This document shows, piece by piece, positions 16,767 to 25,269 of a stretch of DNA of 38,059 nucleotides; the first letter of the stretch is position 1; every line of letters begins with the position of its first letter. The DNA is from Nostoc sp. LEGE 06077. Lineage in GTDB: Bacteria; Cyanobacteriota; Cyanobacteriia; Cyanobacteriales; Nostocaceae. Where the stretch lies: NCBI RefSeq assembly GCF_015207705.1, contig NZ_JADEWI010000066.1, forward strand, positions 1 to 38,059, written 5' to 3'. The position numbers and the translations under genes are program-made. The notes below the pieces were generated by a model. It ran no database searches, was not told the DNA's origin, and worked only from the letters and a program-made list of their open reading frames with translations.

Positions 16767-17270
16767 TTGAGCCAGTCAATAGACCTAATTAACCTCGATA
16801 CATTAGCGCAAGAACTGGCGACAATTCAGCAAACAGGTTCTAAACGAATCGCTTTGCTGGGTTCTCGCCATGTGCCGATTACGCATCAAAATCTGATTGA
16901 AATGATGACCTATGCCTTAGTTCTATCGGGCAATCGGATCATCACTTCTGGAGCTACTGGGACTAATTCAGCCGCCATCCGAGGTGCAATGCGGGCTGAT
17001 GCCAATTTGCTGACTGTGATTCTTCCCCAAAGCTTGGAACGTCAGCCATTAGAATCTCGGCAGCAGTTAGAACAGGTAATGCATCTGGTCGAAAATCCCA
17101 GTAACGATAACCTGTCTCTGGCTGAAGCTAGTTACATCTGTAACAAAGAGATTGTCTCGCGTTGTCAGCAATTAATTTGTTTTGCTTTTCATGACAGTCG
17201 CACTCTGCTACAAACCTGTGGAGATGCGGAAGAACAAAGAAAAGTAGTAACTTTGTTTTACTTTGATTAG
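16767..17270 (+). CDS. DprA/SLOG-like Rossmann protein
   Basis: The 167-residue protein has the nucleotide-binding core of the SLOG/DprA superfamily: IALLGSRHVP (28-37), then SGATGTNSAAIRGAM (61-75) and LTVILPQSL (82-90). Cyanobacteria encode such short proteins, often annotated as DNA recombination-mediator protein A, besides a full-length DprA; only the Rossmann-like part is present and there is no C-terminal winged helix, so a role in transformation is not assured. The start is TTG at 16767 (TTG AGC CAG); no upstream ATG is in frame and the family start would be lost with the next Met. Immediately after its stop come the tandem repeats at 17273-17413. Confidence 0.75.
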   Translation: MSQSIDLINLDTLAQELATIQQTGSKRIALLGSRHVPITHQNLIEMMTYALVLSGNRIITSGATGTNSAAIRGAMRADANLLTVILPQSLERQPLESRQQLEQVMHLVENPSNDNLSLAEASYICNKEIVSRCQQLICFAFHDSRTLLQTCGDAEEQRKVVTLFYFD

Positions 17271-17272
17271 TC

Positions 17273-17413
17273 AACAGGAGCCAGTGCGTTGGGCGGCTCT
17301 GCCGACTTGAAGCAACTGGCGTTCAATAGTAACAGGAGCCAGTGCGTTGGGCGGCTCTGCCGACTTGTTCGCGTAGCGTCTCCGATGAGGAGAAGCAACT
17401 GGCGTTCAATAGT
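17273..17413. repeat. Two tandem 58-nt repeats, the second carrying a 25-nt insertion
   Basis: Copy 1 (17273-17330) and copy 2 (17331-17413) both start AACAGGAGCCAGTGCGTTGG and end GGCGTTCAATAGT and are identical, except that copy 2 has 25 extra nt at 17368-17392 beginning TTCGCGTAGCGTC and ending GATGAGGAG. The extra part resembles the small dispersed repeats described in Nostoc genomes. The arrays are non-coding although several frames stay open through them. Confidence 0.9.
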
Positions 17414-17435
17414 CAACGGTCAAACAACTTACTGA

Positions 17436-17498
17436 CTATGGGCTATAGACAATCGACTATGGACTATAGACAATCGACTATGGACTATGGACTATTAA
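17436..17498. repeat. Three 21-nt tandem repeats before the MAPEG gene
   Basis: Three head-to-tail units (17436-17456, 17457-17477, 17478-17498) are built from CTATGGACTATAGACAATCG; the first has one mismatch and the third is degenerate. The heptamer pattern (GGACTAT, GACAATC) is that of Nostoc short tandem repeats. The start codon of the next gene lies three nt beyond the array, so the array forms its 5' leader. Confidence 0.85.
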
Positions 17499-17501
17499 CT
17501 A

Positions 17502-17897
17502 ATGACTATTTTTTTGTACTGTATTGCAGCGGCGGCTGTATTGATTTATCTGCCGTTTTTGGTGGTGGGTTATGCCCGTGTCAGTGTGGGATATGATATT
17601 TCCGCACCTCGCGCTATGTTTGATAAATTGCCACCTTATGCTCAAAGGGCTACTTGGGCGCATCAAAATTCTTTTGAAACATTTATGATTTTTGCTGTCG
17701 CAGCAATGATGGCCTACATAACTCAGGTTAATTCTCCTGTGGCTGTGGTGGCGGCGATCGCTTTTGTCGTGGCGCGGTTGCTATACTCGATTTTTTATAT
17801 TTTGAATATACCGCTTTTGCGATCGCTGATGTTTGCTATTGGTTCTTTGAGTTCTGCAACTCTCTTCTTCTTTAGCATTCTGCAAGCAAATAATTAA
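17502..17897 (+). CDS. MAPEG family membrane protein
   Basis: The 131-residue protein has four hydrophobic helices and the MAPEG signature around RATWAHQNSFETFMIF (~48-63) followed by RLLYSIFYILNIPLLRSL (~91-108). MAPEG proteins are trimeric membrane enzymes or relatives linked to glutathione and eicosanoid metabolism in animals; the bacterial members are mostly uncharacterised. The ATG at 17502 lies directly at the end of the 21-nt repeat array and has no ribosome-binding site, so the repeats may have replaced the native leader. yajQ follows after 70 nt. Confidence 0.85.
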   Translation: MTIFLYCIAAAAVLIYLPFLVVGYARVSVGYDISAPRAMFDKLPPYAQRATWAHQNSFETFMIFAVAAMMAYITQVNSPVAVVAAIAFVVARLLYSIFYILNIPLLRSLMFAIGSLSSATLFFFSILQANN

Positions 17898-17967
17898 AAT
17901 CAGGGAAGAGGAGAGATAATACCAATTACCAATTGACTCATCCACAATCCCAAATTCAACATTTTCT

Positions 17968-18459
17968 ATGGCTTCAACTTACTCCTTTGACATTGTGAGC
18001 GATTTTGATCGACAAGAACTAGTTAACGCTGTTGATCAAGTTGTGCGAGATATTAGCAGTCGATACGACCTAAAAGATACTAAAACTACAGTTGAGTTAG
18101 GTGAAACAACTATTACTGTGAATACAGATAGTGAATTTACCCTAGATGCTGTACACAACATTTTGCGAGAAAAAGCTGCCAAGCGGAATCTCTCTCAAAA
18201 GATTTTTGATTTTGGTAAAGTTGAATCTGCTAGTGGTAATCGTGTACGTCAAGAAATCACCCTCAAAAAAGGTATCAGTCAGGATATTGCCAAGCAAATT
18301 TCTAAATTGATTCGTGATGAATTTAAAAAGGTACAAGCTTCAATTCAAGGTGACGCTGTACGCGTTTCGGCAAAATCAAAAGATGATTTACAAGTTGTGA
18401 TGCAACGCTTAAAACAAGAAGATTACCCGGTGGCGTTACAATTTACAAATTATCGTTAG
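17968..18459 (+). CDS. yajQ: YajQ family (UPF0234) nucleotide-binding protein
   Basis: The 163-residue product is a full-length YajQ: it starts with [21 protein letters not shown], has the central [20 protein letters not shown] segment and ends [15 protein letters not shown], all family hallmarks. The fold is two ferredoxin-like subdomains. In Xanthomonas a YajQ homologue binds cyclic di-GMP and affects transcription; in cyanobacteria the ligand is untested. ATG at 17968 gives the expected N-terminus. The gene follows the MAPEG gene but probably has its own expression, given the repeat-rich surroundings. Confidence 0.95.
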   Translation: MASTYSFDIVSDFDRQELVNAVDQVVRDISSRYDLKDTKTTVELGETTITVNTDSEFTLDAVHNILREKAAKRNLSQKIFDFGKVESASGNRVRQEITLKKGISQDIAKQISKLIRDEFKKVQASIQGDAVRVSAKSKDDLQVVMQRLKQEDYPVALQFTNYR

Positions 18460-18642
18460 AAAATGTTTCAGTTGAATTAAAGTCTTTCCAGGAAACTGCC
18501 AGCGGATTTTTGTTCGTTGGCTTTTTAAATGCAAAGGTAGACGGAGTTTAGCGCCAAGTTACGCAGAGTTTTTCTCTAAAATAATAGGTACATATTCATA
18601 GAGAATGAGTATAAGTATCTTTAATTATTTGAGAGCAAGCAA

Positions 18643-18753
18643 ATGCGTGACCCACAGAAGAATGTGATTAAAATTGAGCCAGGAACTGTTGTTTTAATTG
18701 TGTCTATATTAATACTTTTGCCGCTTGTACTCACTGGGTTGTTCTGGCAGTGA
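18643..18753 (+). CDS. Small single-helix membrane protein (36 aa)
   Basis: A 36-codon ORF with ATG at 18643 and TGA at 18751-18753, preceded by GAGAG at a good distance. The product starts MRDPQKNVIKIEPGTVVLIV, continues as a ~20-residue hydrophobic helix and ends TGLFWQ. It has a polar, lightly charged N-terminus and one membrane helix, like the many small thylakoid or plasma-membrane subunits of cyanobacteria. I cannot match it to a named Psb/Pet/Ndh protein. It lies 183 nt after yajQ and converges on the DUF3153 gene. Real but unnamed is the most likely status. Confidence 0.55.
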   Translation: MRDPQKNVIKIEPGTVVLIVSILILLPLVLTGLFWQ

Positions 18754-18821
18754 GGATATTGATAAAATAGCGATCGCCAACTTCAGAATTAATTTTCCCT
18801 GGGGCGATCGCATCTGTTTGA

Positions 18822-19625
18822 CTATTCTGTAACTGTTGGTTGCGGTGCAAACTGAACTCTGGGATCGGGCATGAAGGTGTATCTGAGGTAAAGTCCACCC
18901 CAAACGAACAAGATAATTAACAAAGCCCCAATACCGAGAGGACTAGGAAGCCAGAAGACTACTTCTATATGGTTGAGTTCACCGGGCTGGAGTCGCCATA
19001 GCAATTGATTACCTTGTTTTTCTGGTTCAACTGCATTTTCGGTGAGTTGAATATTTTTCGCACCCCAGGGAGTGTTTAAGCTAAATTCTAAATCGAGGAT
19101 TGCACCGGCATCAGCGAGGACGTTACCTTTGCTGGCAATTAACGCAAGCGATCGCAAGTCTAAATCATAAATTAACCGATTTCGGACTAACAGTAAAAAA
19201 TTATTCTGAAATAGCAGTAAATTTGATTCAATCTTGGGTAATTCAGAATCAGCTTCGCTGGTTGTAGCTGCTACTTTTTGATTGTTATGAGTGTTGAAAA
19301 ACTCATTAAACTTAGTTTGTAATTCCTGACCATTACTAAAAGGAATTGTGACTATAATCTCTTCTTGAGAAATTCTGCTGACTTTACCTTCCAATTTACG
19401 GGTACGGCTTTCTATACTATCTAACCACGCATATATATAGTCGCCACTAAAACTAGTTAGTCTTTCGCCCAATTTAATATGCTGCACTAGTTGGCCGCTA
19501 TTGGAGTGGTTAAAGTTTACGCTGACATCATACTTAACACAACCAGATAACAGCAGCGATGTTAACACCACCAGCCACAGCAGGGACTTTCGCGGGGAAA
19601 AGACACGCTTAATACTGCGTCCCAT
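18822..19625 (-). CDS. DUF3153-type lipoprotein
   Basis: The protein is a predicted membrane-anchored lipoprotein. From ATG at 19625 it begins MGRSIKRVFSPRKSLLWLVV and continues to the lipobox LLLSGC, putting the lipidated Cys at residue 29, and the ATG has GGGAG five nt upstream. The ATG at 19694 (with GAGGAG upstream) or 19781 would give improbably long leaders. The mature part (VKYDVSVNFNHSNSGQLVQHIKLGERL...) has the beta-rich DUF3153 pattern, and a second membrane helix near the C-terminus (LGIGALLIILFVWGGLYL) is followed by a short tail. DUF3153 proteins are conserved in cyanobacteria; function unknown. The TPR-like gene lies upstream on the same strand. Confidence 0.8.
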   Translation of the reverse strand: MGRSIKRVFSPRKSLLWLVVLTSLLLSGCVKYDVSVNFNHSNSGQLVQHIKLGERLTSFSGDYIYAWLDSIESRTRKLEGKVSRISQEEIIVTIPFSNGQELQTKFNEFFNTHNNQKVAATTSEADSELPKIESNLLLFQNNFLLLVRNRLIYDLDLRSLALIASKGNVLADAGAILDLEFSLNTPWGAKNIQLTENAVEPEKQGNQLLWRLQPGELNHIEVVFWLPSPLGIGALLIILFVWGGLYLRYTFMPDPRVQFAPQPTVTE

Positions 19626-19854
19626 TGTTACTCCCAACAAGTCCAATGGGCGCTTTAACCACATAAACATCTTTCCCAACTTAGAAAAATTCATCACTGT
19701 ATTTCTCCTCAAAAAGCTGATTAAGGATGAAGTTTCAAAGAGGAAATTGTGATTTCCTTCTTTATTTTTCCCCTTCTCCATCCTTTATCTTTATTGATGT
19801 GATTTAGTCAAATAACTTAATTAATCTTGACTTTTTATTTTTACGAGAACTACT

Positions 19855-20385
19855 TTAAAAAGCCAGCCAAGTTAAGTACGAGAAAATTAATCCAATAGCA
19901 GCGATCGCTACCCAAATAAAGCGATTATCTTTGGTATTCACTTGACTAAGATCAACAAATTCGGGTTCAGCAGGTTTTTTCTTAGCAGAAGATTTGGAGG
20001 GATTAGCCGCAATCCGCACTTTGGATTCATTATCTGACAATGCACCTAAATCTGGAATTTCGGTCATCCATTCGCTGGGACGTTTCAGTTTCGGTGCTTG
20101 TAAGATGTAAAGCAATCGTCGAGCTTGTTTGTTAGTTTCTGAGTGGGGATGTCGTTGGAGTTGTTGGCAAAGGGCGATCGCTTCTTCATTTCGTCCGGCG
20201 GCTTCATAAGCTGTTACTAGCAATATTTGCACTTCGCCCCCTAGGCGGGAATTACGAACTAACAAGGCGCTGGCCTTTTCCAGATTTTCTACGGCTTCTC
20301 GATATTGCCCATTTTCCAAGGCAAGTCTCCCGGCTTGGTAACGCTTGCTGGCAATTTCTAAACTTTGTTCACTCACGTTTTGCAT
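19855..20385 (-). CDS. Tail-anchored TPR-like protein
   Basis: The 176-residue protein has two to three TPR-like helical pairs in residues ~8-100 (YQAGRLALENGQYREAVENL; EVQILLVTAYEAAGRNEEAI), a lysine/proline-rich linker and a single C-terminal membrane helix (~155-174, IWVAIAAIGLIFSYLTWLAF). It therefore is probably a tail-anchored scaffold with its TPRs in the cytoplasm. The ATG at 20385 starts MQNVSEQSLEIASKRYQAGR. It is 74 nt upstream of the longest reading of the DUF3153 gene, so the two may be co-transcribed. No specific partner can be named. Confidence 0.8.
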   Translation of the reverse strand: MQNVSEQSLEIASKRYQAGRLALENGQYREAVENLEKASALLVRNSRLGGEVQILLVTAYEAAGRNEEAIALCQQLQRHPHSETNKQARRLLYILQAPKLKRPSEWMTEIPDLGALSDNESKVRIAANPSKSSAKKKPAEPEFVDLSQVNTKDNRFIWVAIAAIGLIFSYLTWLAF

Positions 20386-20536
20386 ACTAAATCAGCACTG
20401 CTTTAATTTTGCCAATGCCAGTAATCTTTTTGTAATCTTTTTAAAAGCTGGCTCTCTTCAAGTAAATAAACTTTTAAAATTTTAACTAGTAGTCATCTGT
20501 AAAAACCCCTAATTATTCAATGCAGGTGAGCAAAAT

Positions 20537-20950
20537 ATGGCAAATATCAAGCTTTCTCAACTCCATTGGCTAGGCGCAGGAATTACTCTGGCATTGATGA
20601 GTACCGCAATTACCCCAGCTTCAGCCCAACAAGTGATTCTGATTGAGCGCAACAATCCTTATGGTGTCAGCCAGCCACCTGCTGTTGGTTCTTTTATTTA
20701 TGGTAGTCCGATCGCCACTCCCATGCCTGTAGATCCCACAACAGGGCTTTTACCTAGCCGTAATGTCTACCCCGATTATTATCCTCAAGTCAGGCATAAC
20801 AGGTTTAATAATTCCACACTGGTGAACCCGACTTTAATCAATCCCACAATTAGAGATTCGACAATAGTCAATCCAGTGATTATCAATAATTCCTGGCGGC
20901 GGACACCATTTAGAGGGCGATCGCGGGTAATTATCACTCATCCTTGGTAA
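20537..20950 (+). CDS. Secreted protein with NPT/NPI-type short repeats
   Basis: The 137-residue product has a Sec signal peptide (WLGAGITLALMSTAITPASA, cleavage after SAQA-like AxA near residue 30). The mature protein is small, proline- and asparagine-rich, with a run of near-repeats STLVNPTL, INPTI, RDSTIVNPVI and a basic end (WRRTPFRGRSRVIITHPW). This repeat pattern resembles a short beta-solenoid or pentapeptide-like turn. I do not recognise a family. ATG at 20537 is preceded by GCAGGTGAG, a fair ribosome site. It converges on argB; the 144 nt between hold an imperfect inverted repeat. Confidence 0.7.
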   Translation: MANIKLSQLHWLGAGITLALMSTAITPASAQQVILIERNNPYGVSQPPAVGSFIYGSPIATPMPVDPTTGLLPSRNVYPDYYPQVRHNRFNNSTLVNPTLINPTIRDSTIVNPVIINNSWRRTPFRGRSRVIITHPW

Positions 20951-20963
20951 TTAGTGTTTGAGA

Positions 20964-21083
20964 TTGGGTGTAAGGAGATAGGGGTGTAAGGGTTTTGATA
21001 CTCCCATCATCCCGAATCCTTGATTTTTTTGATCACTGCTGAGTCCTAAAAAAGTAATTCTTTCCCTTACACCCTCACACCCA
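20964..21083. repeat. Imperfect inverted repeat between convergent genes
   Basis: GGGTGTAAGG (twice, 20966-20991) is complemented by CCCTTACACCCTCACACCC at 21064-21082. The arms could pair in RNA from either strand and may help end both convergent transcripts. The sequence also looks like a fragment of the GGTGT-rich repeats common in Nostoc spacers. Confidence 0.45.
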
Positions 21084-21094
21084 GTTGTATGAAA

Positions 21095-21985
21095 TTACAT
21101 AAACTGCGAACCCAAAATCATCGTCCCAATCCCCACATCAGTAAAGATTTCGAGTAATAGGGCGTGGGGAATGCGACCATCAATAATGTGTGAAGCCCGG
21201 ACTCCTTGCGCGAGCGATCGCACGCAACAATTAACTTTGGGAATCATCCCCCCACTGACTACACCACTAGTAATCAGTTCTCGTGCTTCCCGAATATCTA
21301 CTTTTGGAATCAACGTAGACGGGTCTTGATAATCTTTTAAAATCCCTCTCGTATCGGTCAGCAAAATCAACTTTTCTGCCCCCAGCGCCGCAGCGATTTC
21401 CCCAGCAACCGTATCTGCGTTAATGTTATAAGCCTGTCCCGACTCGTCAGCGGCGACACTCGACACAACGGGAATATAGCCATTAGTCGAAAGGGTTTCT
21501 AAAATTTTGATATTAACACCGCTGACTTCGCCCACAAAGCCGATGCCTTCTTGACCTTGGGGACGGGCGGTAATTAGATTACCATCTTTGCCACATAGTC
21601 CCACAGCCAACCCACCAGCTTGGTTAATCAAAGAAACAATTTCTTTATTAACTCGACCGACTAAAACCATTTCCACAACATCCATTGTGGGCGCGTCGGT
21701 AACTCGCAAACCATTTTTAAATTGCGGTTCGATGCCTAATTTATCTAACCAACTGTTGATTTCGGGGCCGCCACCATGCACCAGAATTGGCCTCAAGCCA
21801 ACACAAGATAAAAAAACAATATCGCGGATTACCTTGTCTTTGAGGGTGCTGTCTTTCATCGCCGCACCACCATATTTAACAACTACAGTGCGTCCTGCAA
21901 ATTGTTGAATGTAAGGTAGTGCTTCGCTGAGTACCCGCACACGAGTAGCTTCAGCTTGCCTGATATACTCAATATCGTTGACCAT
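21095..21985 (-). CDS. argB: Acetylglutamate kinase
   Basis: NAGK phosphorylates N-acetylglutamate, the second and arginine-controlled step of arginine synthesis. The 296-residue protein has the phosphate-binding KYGG (37-40), the HGGGPEIN substrate loop (~70), the NGLRVTD segment and the late [24 protein letters not shown] region. The N-terminal helix ([20 protein letters not shown]) is of the hexameric, arginine-sensitive type that in cyanobacteria also binds the PII protein, so nitrogen-dependent control is expected from family knowledge. ATG at 21985 has little ribosome-site sequence upstream. aroK lies 138 nt upstream on the same strand. Confidence 0.97.
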   Translation of the reverse strand: MVNDIEYIRQAEATRVRVLSEALPYIQQFAGRTVVVKYGGAAMKDSTLKDKVIRDIVFLSCVGLRPILVHGGGPEINSWLDKLGIEPQFKNGLRVTDAPTMDVVEMVLVGRVNKEIVSLINQAGGLAVGLCGKDGNLITARPQGQEGIGFVGEVSGVNIKILETLSTNGYIPVVSSVAADESGQAYNINADTVAGEIAAALGAEKLILLTDTRGILKDYQDPSTLIPKVDIREARELITSGVVSGGMIPKVNCCVRSLAQGVRASHIIDGRIPHALLLEIFTDVGIGTMILGSQFM

Positions 21986-22123
21986 CGTGGTTGATATTTA
22001 AAACTTATGCAGTCAGTGTAAAAGACTTTCACACTAGTCACAATCTCTGCCTTGAAAGTGTTGTTAGCGGTAGCGAGGCGTTGAGCAGCGTGCTGAGTGC
22101 TGAGTATCAACAGTGGCGATCGC

Positions 22124-22684
22124 TCAATTGTTGACTTGCGGGTGAGATCTATTGGTTTTCAGTACGCTGGGGATTGTTTGTATGATTCTGTTGGCGATTT
22201 GCTCTGGTGTTTCGCCTTCATGTACCATGATGTGCAAATCTGCTTGGGAATAAAGTGGTTGGCGTTGTTCGAGGAGCGATCGCAATTTACCTTGAGGATC
22301 AGGATCTTGCAGCAGTGGTCTTGTGGTATCCTCAGCCAAACGGGTGTAGAGTAGCTCCACTGGCACATCTAGCCAGACAATCAAACCGTGGCGCAAGTAA
22401 CCCCAATTTTCTCGCCGCATCACAATTCCGCCACCTGTAGCTACTGTCAAATTGATATGAGCGCTAACTTGTCCCAAAACATCACTTTCCAACTGGCGGA
22501 ATGCTGCTTCTCCTTCTTCAGCAAATAGCTGAGTAATGGATCTACCTGTGGCTTTAGTAATCACATCATCCGTATCCACAAATCCATAACCCAACTGCTG
22601 TGCTAGTAACCGCCCTACCGTTGTTTTCCCAGCGCCCATCATCCCAATTAAGTACAGGCTGACTCCTTGCAATAAGCTGCTCAC
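22124..22684 (-). CDS. aroK: Shikimate kinase
   Basis: The enzyme phosphorylates shikimate in aromatic amino acid synthesis. The 186-residue protein has the Walker A loop GMMGAGKT (14-21), the shikimate-binding DTDD (37-40), the FRQLESDVL arginine segment, the GGG loop in ATGGGIVMR and a lid arginine in TTRPLLQ. The start is GTG at 22684 (GTG AGC AGC), with GGAG about 12 nt upstream; no in-frame ATG occurs before the Walker loop. It follows the NB-ARC gene by 42 nt, so it may be transcribed with it. Confidence 0.96.
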   Translation of the reverse strand: MSSLLQGVSLYLIGMMGAGKTTVGRLLAQQLGYGFVDTDDVITKATGRSITQLFAEEGEAAFRQLESDVLGQVSAHINLTVATGGGIVMRRENWGYLRHGLIVWLDVPVELLYTRLAEDTTRPLLQDPDPQGKLRSLLEQRQPLYSQADLHIMVHEGETPEQIANRIIQTIPSVLKTNRSHPQVNN

Positions 22685-22726
22685 CAGTCGCTTTACTCCA
22701 GTAAATTCTCAACTCTTCACTTTACT

Positions 22727-24340
22727 TTAAATCTCGGCATTCAGACGACTCTGTTTGATATGGTTTTTTAAGTGGGCGGCAAAAATTGTCTGACTCATTA
22801 AGAAATAGCTTTCTTGTTCTTCACTTAATGTCAGGTTTTCTTCAATTAAACGCTCAATCATATACTCCTTTAACACTGGAGTTTGCAAAAAGCTAGAAGC
22901 TTGTTGTTCTATGAGAGAACGCTTATGTAACAAATCTACCGCTTCTAAAATTAACCTTTGCGACAATCTAGGTGATAAACCTGGTATGGTGTTTTTCTGT
23001 AATTGCTGCACAGACACAGCATTTTGATTCATTGCTAACCAGTACATGAGATGCTTTTCTAATTGCGACAAACGATGAAACTGGTGGTCTAATATGGCGC
23101 GAATCTCTCCAAAAACTACAGTTCCCTGAGCAATGAACTCATCAATATTGCCATTAAATAACTCTTGAATCGTTGTGGCTACTAATTTGAGAAATAGCGG
23201 GTTCCCTGCATATTGTTCTGACAAAACGCGGAATTTGTCTTCTGAGATGTTAAATAACCCTTTATATTTGAGAATTGACAAACTTTCTGATTGATTTAAG
23301 CCAGTTAATCGAAAAGTGCGAACAGGTAGTGTATTGCCTTCTAAGGCTGCTATTTCTGGAGTTTTTTCTCGACTGGTTAATATTAAGCAACTTTGATGTT
23401 GAGATTCTCCTATCCGCCTGATTAATTCCCCATATAGTTCATATCCTGGACGATATTGAATTTTTGGGAGGAGAAAGGGAGGAATGGCATTTTTGATTGT
23501 TTGATGGCTGGCTGTTAATGTAGCGTAATTATCACTACCCGCTAAAATTGCATCAAAATTATCTAAAACAATTAAACATCGATTATGCCGAAAGAAATCT
23601 ATCAATTGGGAGATGCGCCCTTCTATATTTTCTGAAATTACTGTGTCTGATGTTGGCAAAAAAGTCTGAATTAGCTGTTCGATTATCTGCTCTGGGGAAG
23701 GGGAAAGACGTAGCGATCGCCAGATAACATAATCAAACTGATCTTGAATTTCTTGGGCTAACTTCACCGAAAAAGCAGTTTTGCCAATCCCACCCATACC
23801 TAACAACAGAAGTAAGCGACAGCCTTCTTGCAAAATCCATTGCTGAGTTTTTGCCAGTTCTGTTGTTCGTCCCTGAAAAACACTCACATCAATTGCTTCA
23901 CCCCAATCTTGAATTGAGGTTGATGGCATTTTTACTAACTCTGTCTCTTGGTTTTTTTGTACTTCTTTGGGAATGATTGCTGCTGGTAAGGGAAATCTAT
24001 ATTTTTTATACCCAGCTTTCTCAAGTAAATAAGTTACACGGCTCCAATTTTTTACTTTCACTGAGTAGCCAGCTGCATTACTCAGCATTTCTTCTATATA
24101 CTTGTATAACCCATTAGACAAATAGACTCTAACGGTACTGCTACTCCGACTTTGATAAACTATACTGGCAATTTCCGCCGGACTACAGCCACACAGTAAC
24201 CCGCGGAGAAATTTCTTTTCTACAGGTGTTAAAGCTTTACCTTTTGTTGAGGCTAAATCTACGTATAACTTTTCTAACTCCCAATTACTTTTAGCCTCAA
24301 CAAATTCCTCTTCTACTTGATTTGAATCTAATGTTGCCAT
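22727..24340 (-). CDS. VMAP-N/NB-ARC STAND ATPase lacking a repeat sensor domain
   Basis: The 537-residue protein starts with a vWA-MoxR-associated-type N-terminal helix-turn-helix region (~35-112: LTPVEKKFLRGLLCGCSPAE, then RVYLSNGLYKYIEEML). A linker leads to a FQGRTTEL entry motif (155-162) and an NB-ARC ATPase: Walker A GMGGIGKT (181-188), Walker B LIVLDNFD (256-263), sensor TSREK, the GNPLFLKL motif and a winged-helix region (FHRLSQLEKHLMYWLAM). In most cyanobacterial relatives WD40 or TPR repeats follow directly after the ERLIE helix; here the protein ends within ~40 residues. It could respond to a signal bound by a partner, or be a decayed or minimal form. ATG at 24340. Function unknown; STAND ATPases act in signalling and in phage defence. 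Confidence 0.88.
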   Translation of the reverse strand: MATLDSNQVEEEFVEAKSNWELEKLYVDLASTKGKALTPVEKKFLRGLLCGCSPAEIASIVYQSRSSSTVRVYLSNGLYKYIEEMLSNAAGYSVKVKNWSRVTYLLEKAGYKKYRFPLPAAIIPKEVQKNQETELVKMPSTSIQDWGEAIDVSVFQGRTTELAKTQQWILQEGCRLLLLLGMGGIGKTAFSVKLAQEIQDQFDYVIWRSLRLSPSPEQIIEQLIQTFLPTSDTVISENIEGRISQLIDFFRHNRCLIVLDNFDAILAGSDNYATLTASHQTIKNAIPPFLLPKIQYRPGYELYGELIRRIGESQHQSCLILTSREKTPEIAALEGNTLPVRTFRLTGLNQSESLSILKYKGLFNISEDKFRVLSEQYAGNPLFLKLVATTIQELFNGNIDEFIAQGTVVFGEIRAILDHQFHRLSQLEKHLMYWLAMNQNAVSVQQLQKNTIPGLSPRLSQRLILEAVDLLHKRSLIEQQASSFLQTPVLKEYMIERLIEENLTLSEEQESYFLMSQTIFAAHLKNHIKQSRLNAEI

Positions 24341-24805
24341 TACTATTATTTATGTATTTAATATAACCACGGCAATATCCTAACTATTATTCGATGAAGT
24401 CAGAATAAATAAAAAGTAAATTTATAACGAATTTACTAACTGTTGTTAGGTGACTTAGAAGTTATTGCTTAGATATCTTTAGACTTAACGGAAATTTTAT
24501 AAAGCTTGTTTGAAACTTTAAGCAAACAAATTCAGTCAATATAGATCTACTTAGCTTTTGGTCTGTGCTGTGAGAATTTTAGATTGGCATCACACTGTGT
24601 TTTTAACATCACATTACTGGAATTCTAAAATTCATTGAAATTAGTCTCTCATCAATAATTTTTGCCAAGCAAGGTGTAAAAAATGACTGCATTTTTGAGT
24701 TTGTAAGAATCAAGCTTTGCAAAATTAAAGGTTTCAACACAAAAACCGATGCGTATTCTACCTGACTAAGCCCAATTTAATGTGGTGTGTTAAGAGGCAT
24801 CAACC
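24341..24805. other. Divergent intergenic region (465 nt)
   Basis: It lies between the NB-ARC gene (minus) and the small gene at 24806 (plus). It is AT-rich, without a convincing ORF, strong hairpin or repeat, and should hold both promoters. I could not assign promoter boxes. Confidence 0.4.
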
Positions 24806-25006
24806 ATGACTCGAATTCGTGACGTTGTACAACAAGCTTTAGCAACTGGCTATCTAACGGTTGAAGCAGAAAACCAATTACGGCATTTATTAAGTAGCCG
24901 CTATGACTTGGAAGATTTTAATGCTTTTATGACTTTGCAAGAAGCTGCGATGAACGGCAAAGTCAAACAAGAATCCCGTGAAAGACGTGTGAAGTGTGAA
25001 GTGTGA
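24806..25006 (+). CDS. Small conserved protein with repeat-derived C-terminus
   Basis: The 66-residue product begins MTRIRDVVQQALATGYLTVE and continues through NQLRHLLSSRYDLEDFNAFM, a compact helical pattern that I associate with short conserved cyanobacterial proteins of unknown function. The ATG is preceded by AAGAGGCATCAACC, a good ribosome site. The last six residues (RVKCEV) and the stop codon are encoded by the GTGAAGTGTGAAGTGTGA start of the dispersed repeat at 25005-25102 and its satellite, so the native 3' end was probably replaced. The conserved part is complete up to about residue 55, so the protein may still work. Confidence 0.7.
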   Translation: MTRIRDVVQQALATGYLTVEAENQLRHLLSSRYDLEDFNAFMTLQEAAMNGKVKQESRERRVKCEV

Positions 25007-25102
25007 AGTGTGTAGACGTGCAGCGGTGAGGCAGCGAGGTCTTGGGGGTTTCCCCCATGAGCGACTGGTGAACCCGAAGGGCTTGCCGCAGGCTAGTATG
25101 AA
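25005..25102. repeat. Dispersed repeat with a 55-nt internal insertion
   Basis: The flanks GAAGTGTGTAGACG.GCAGCGG and CTTGCCGCAGGCTAGT match the repeat at 9035-9077 with two mismatches. Between them lie 55 extra nt (25027-25081), which contain a GGGGG/CCCCC hairpin (CTTGGGGGTTTCCCCC) and end AACCCGAAGGG. It overlaps the last codons of the 24806 gene. Compared with the copy near 9 kb it looks like a nested small-repeat insertion. Confidence 0.75.
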
Positions 25103-25269
25103 GTATGAAATTTCATGCTTTAGTCTTCTGGCTGTTGACGAATGACAAATGACTAATTGAGTAGAATGGTGCAAATAAACCGAAATATGTAACAAAAAAT
25201 AAACTCGCTTAAAACCTCTGCCCTCTGCCTTCTGCCTTGTCATAACGACAATTTTTAACACCAACCTAC

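Noticed and set aside
17342-17596. 84-codon frame through the tandem repeats
   Set aside because: It only exists because the repeats lack stops, and it overlaps the MAPEG gene in another frame.
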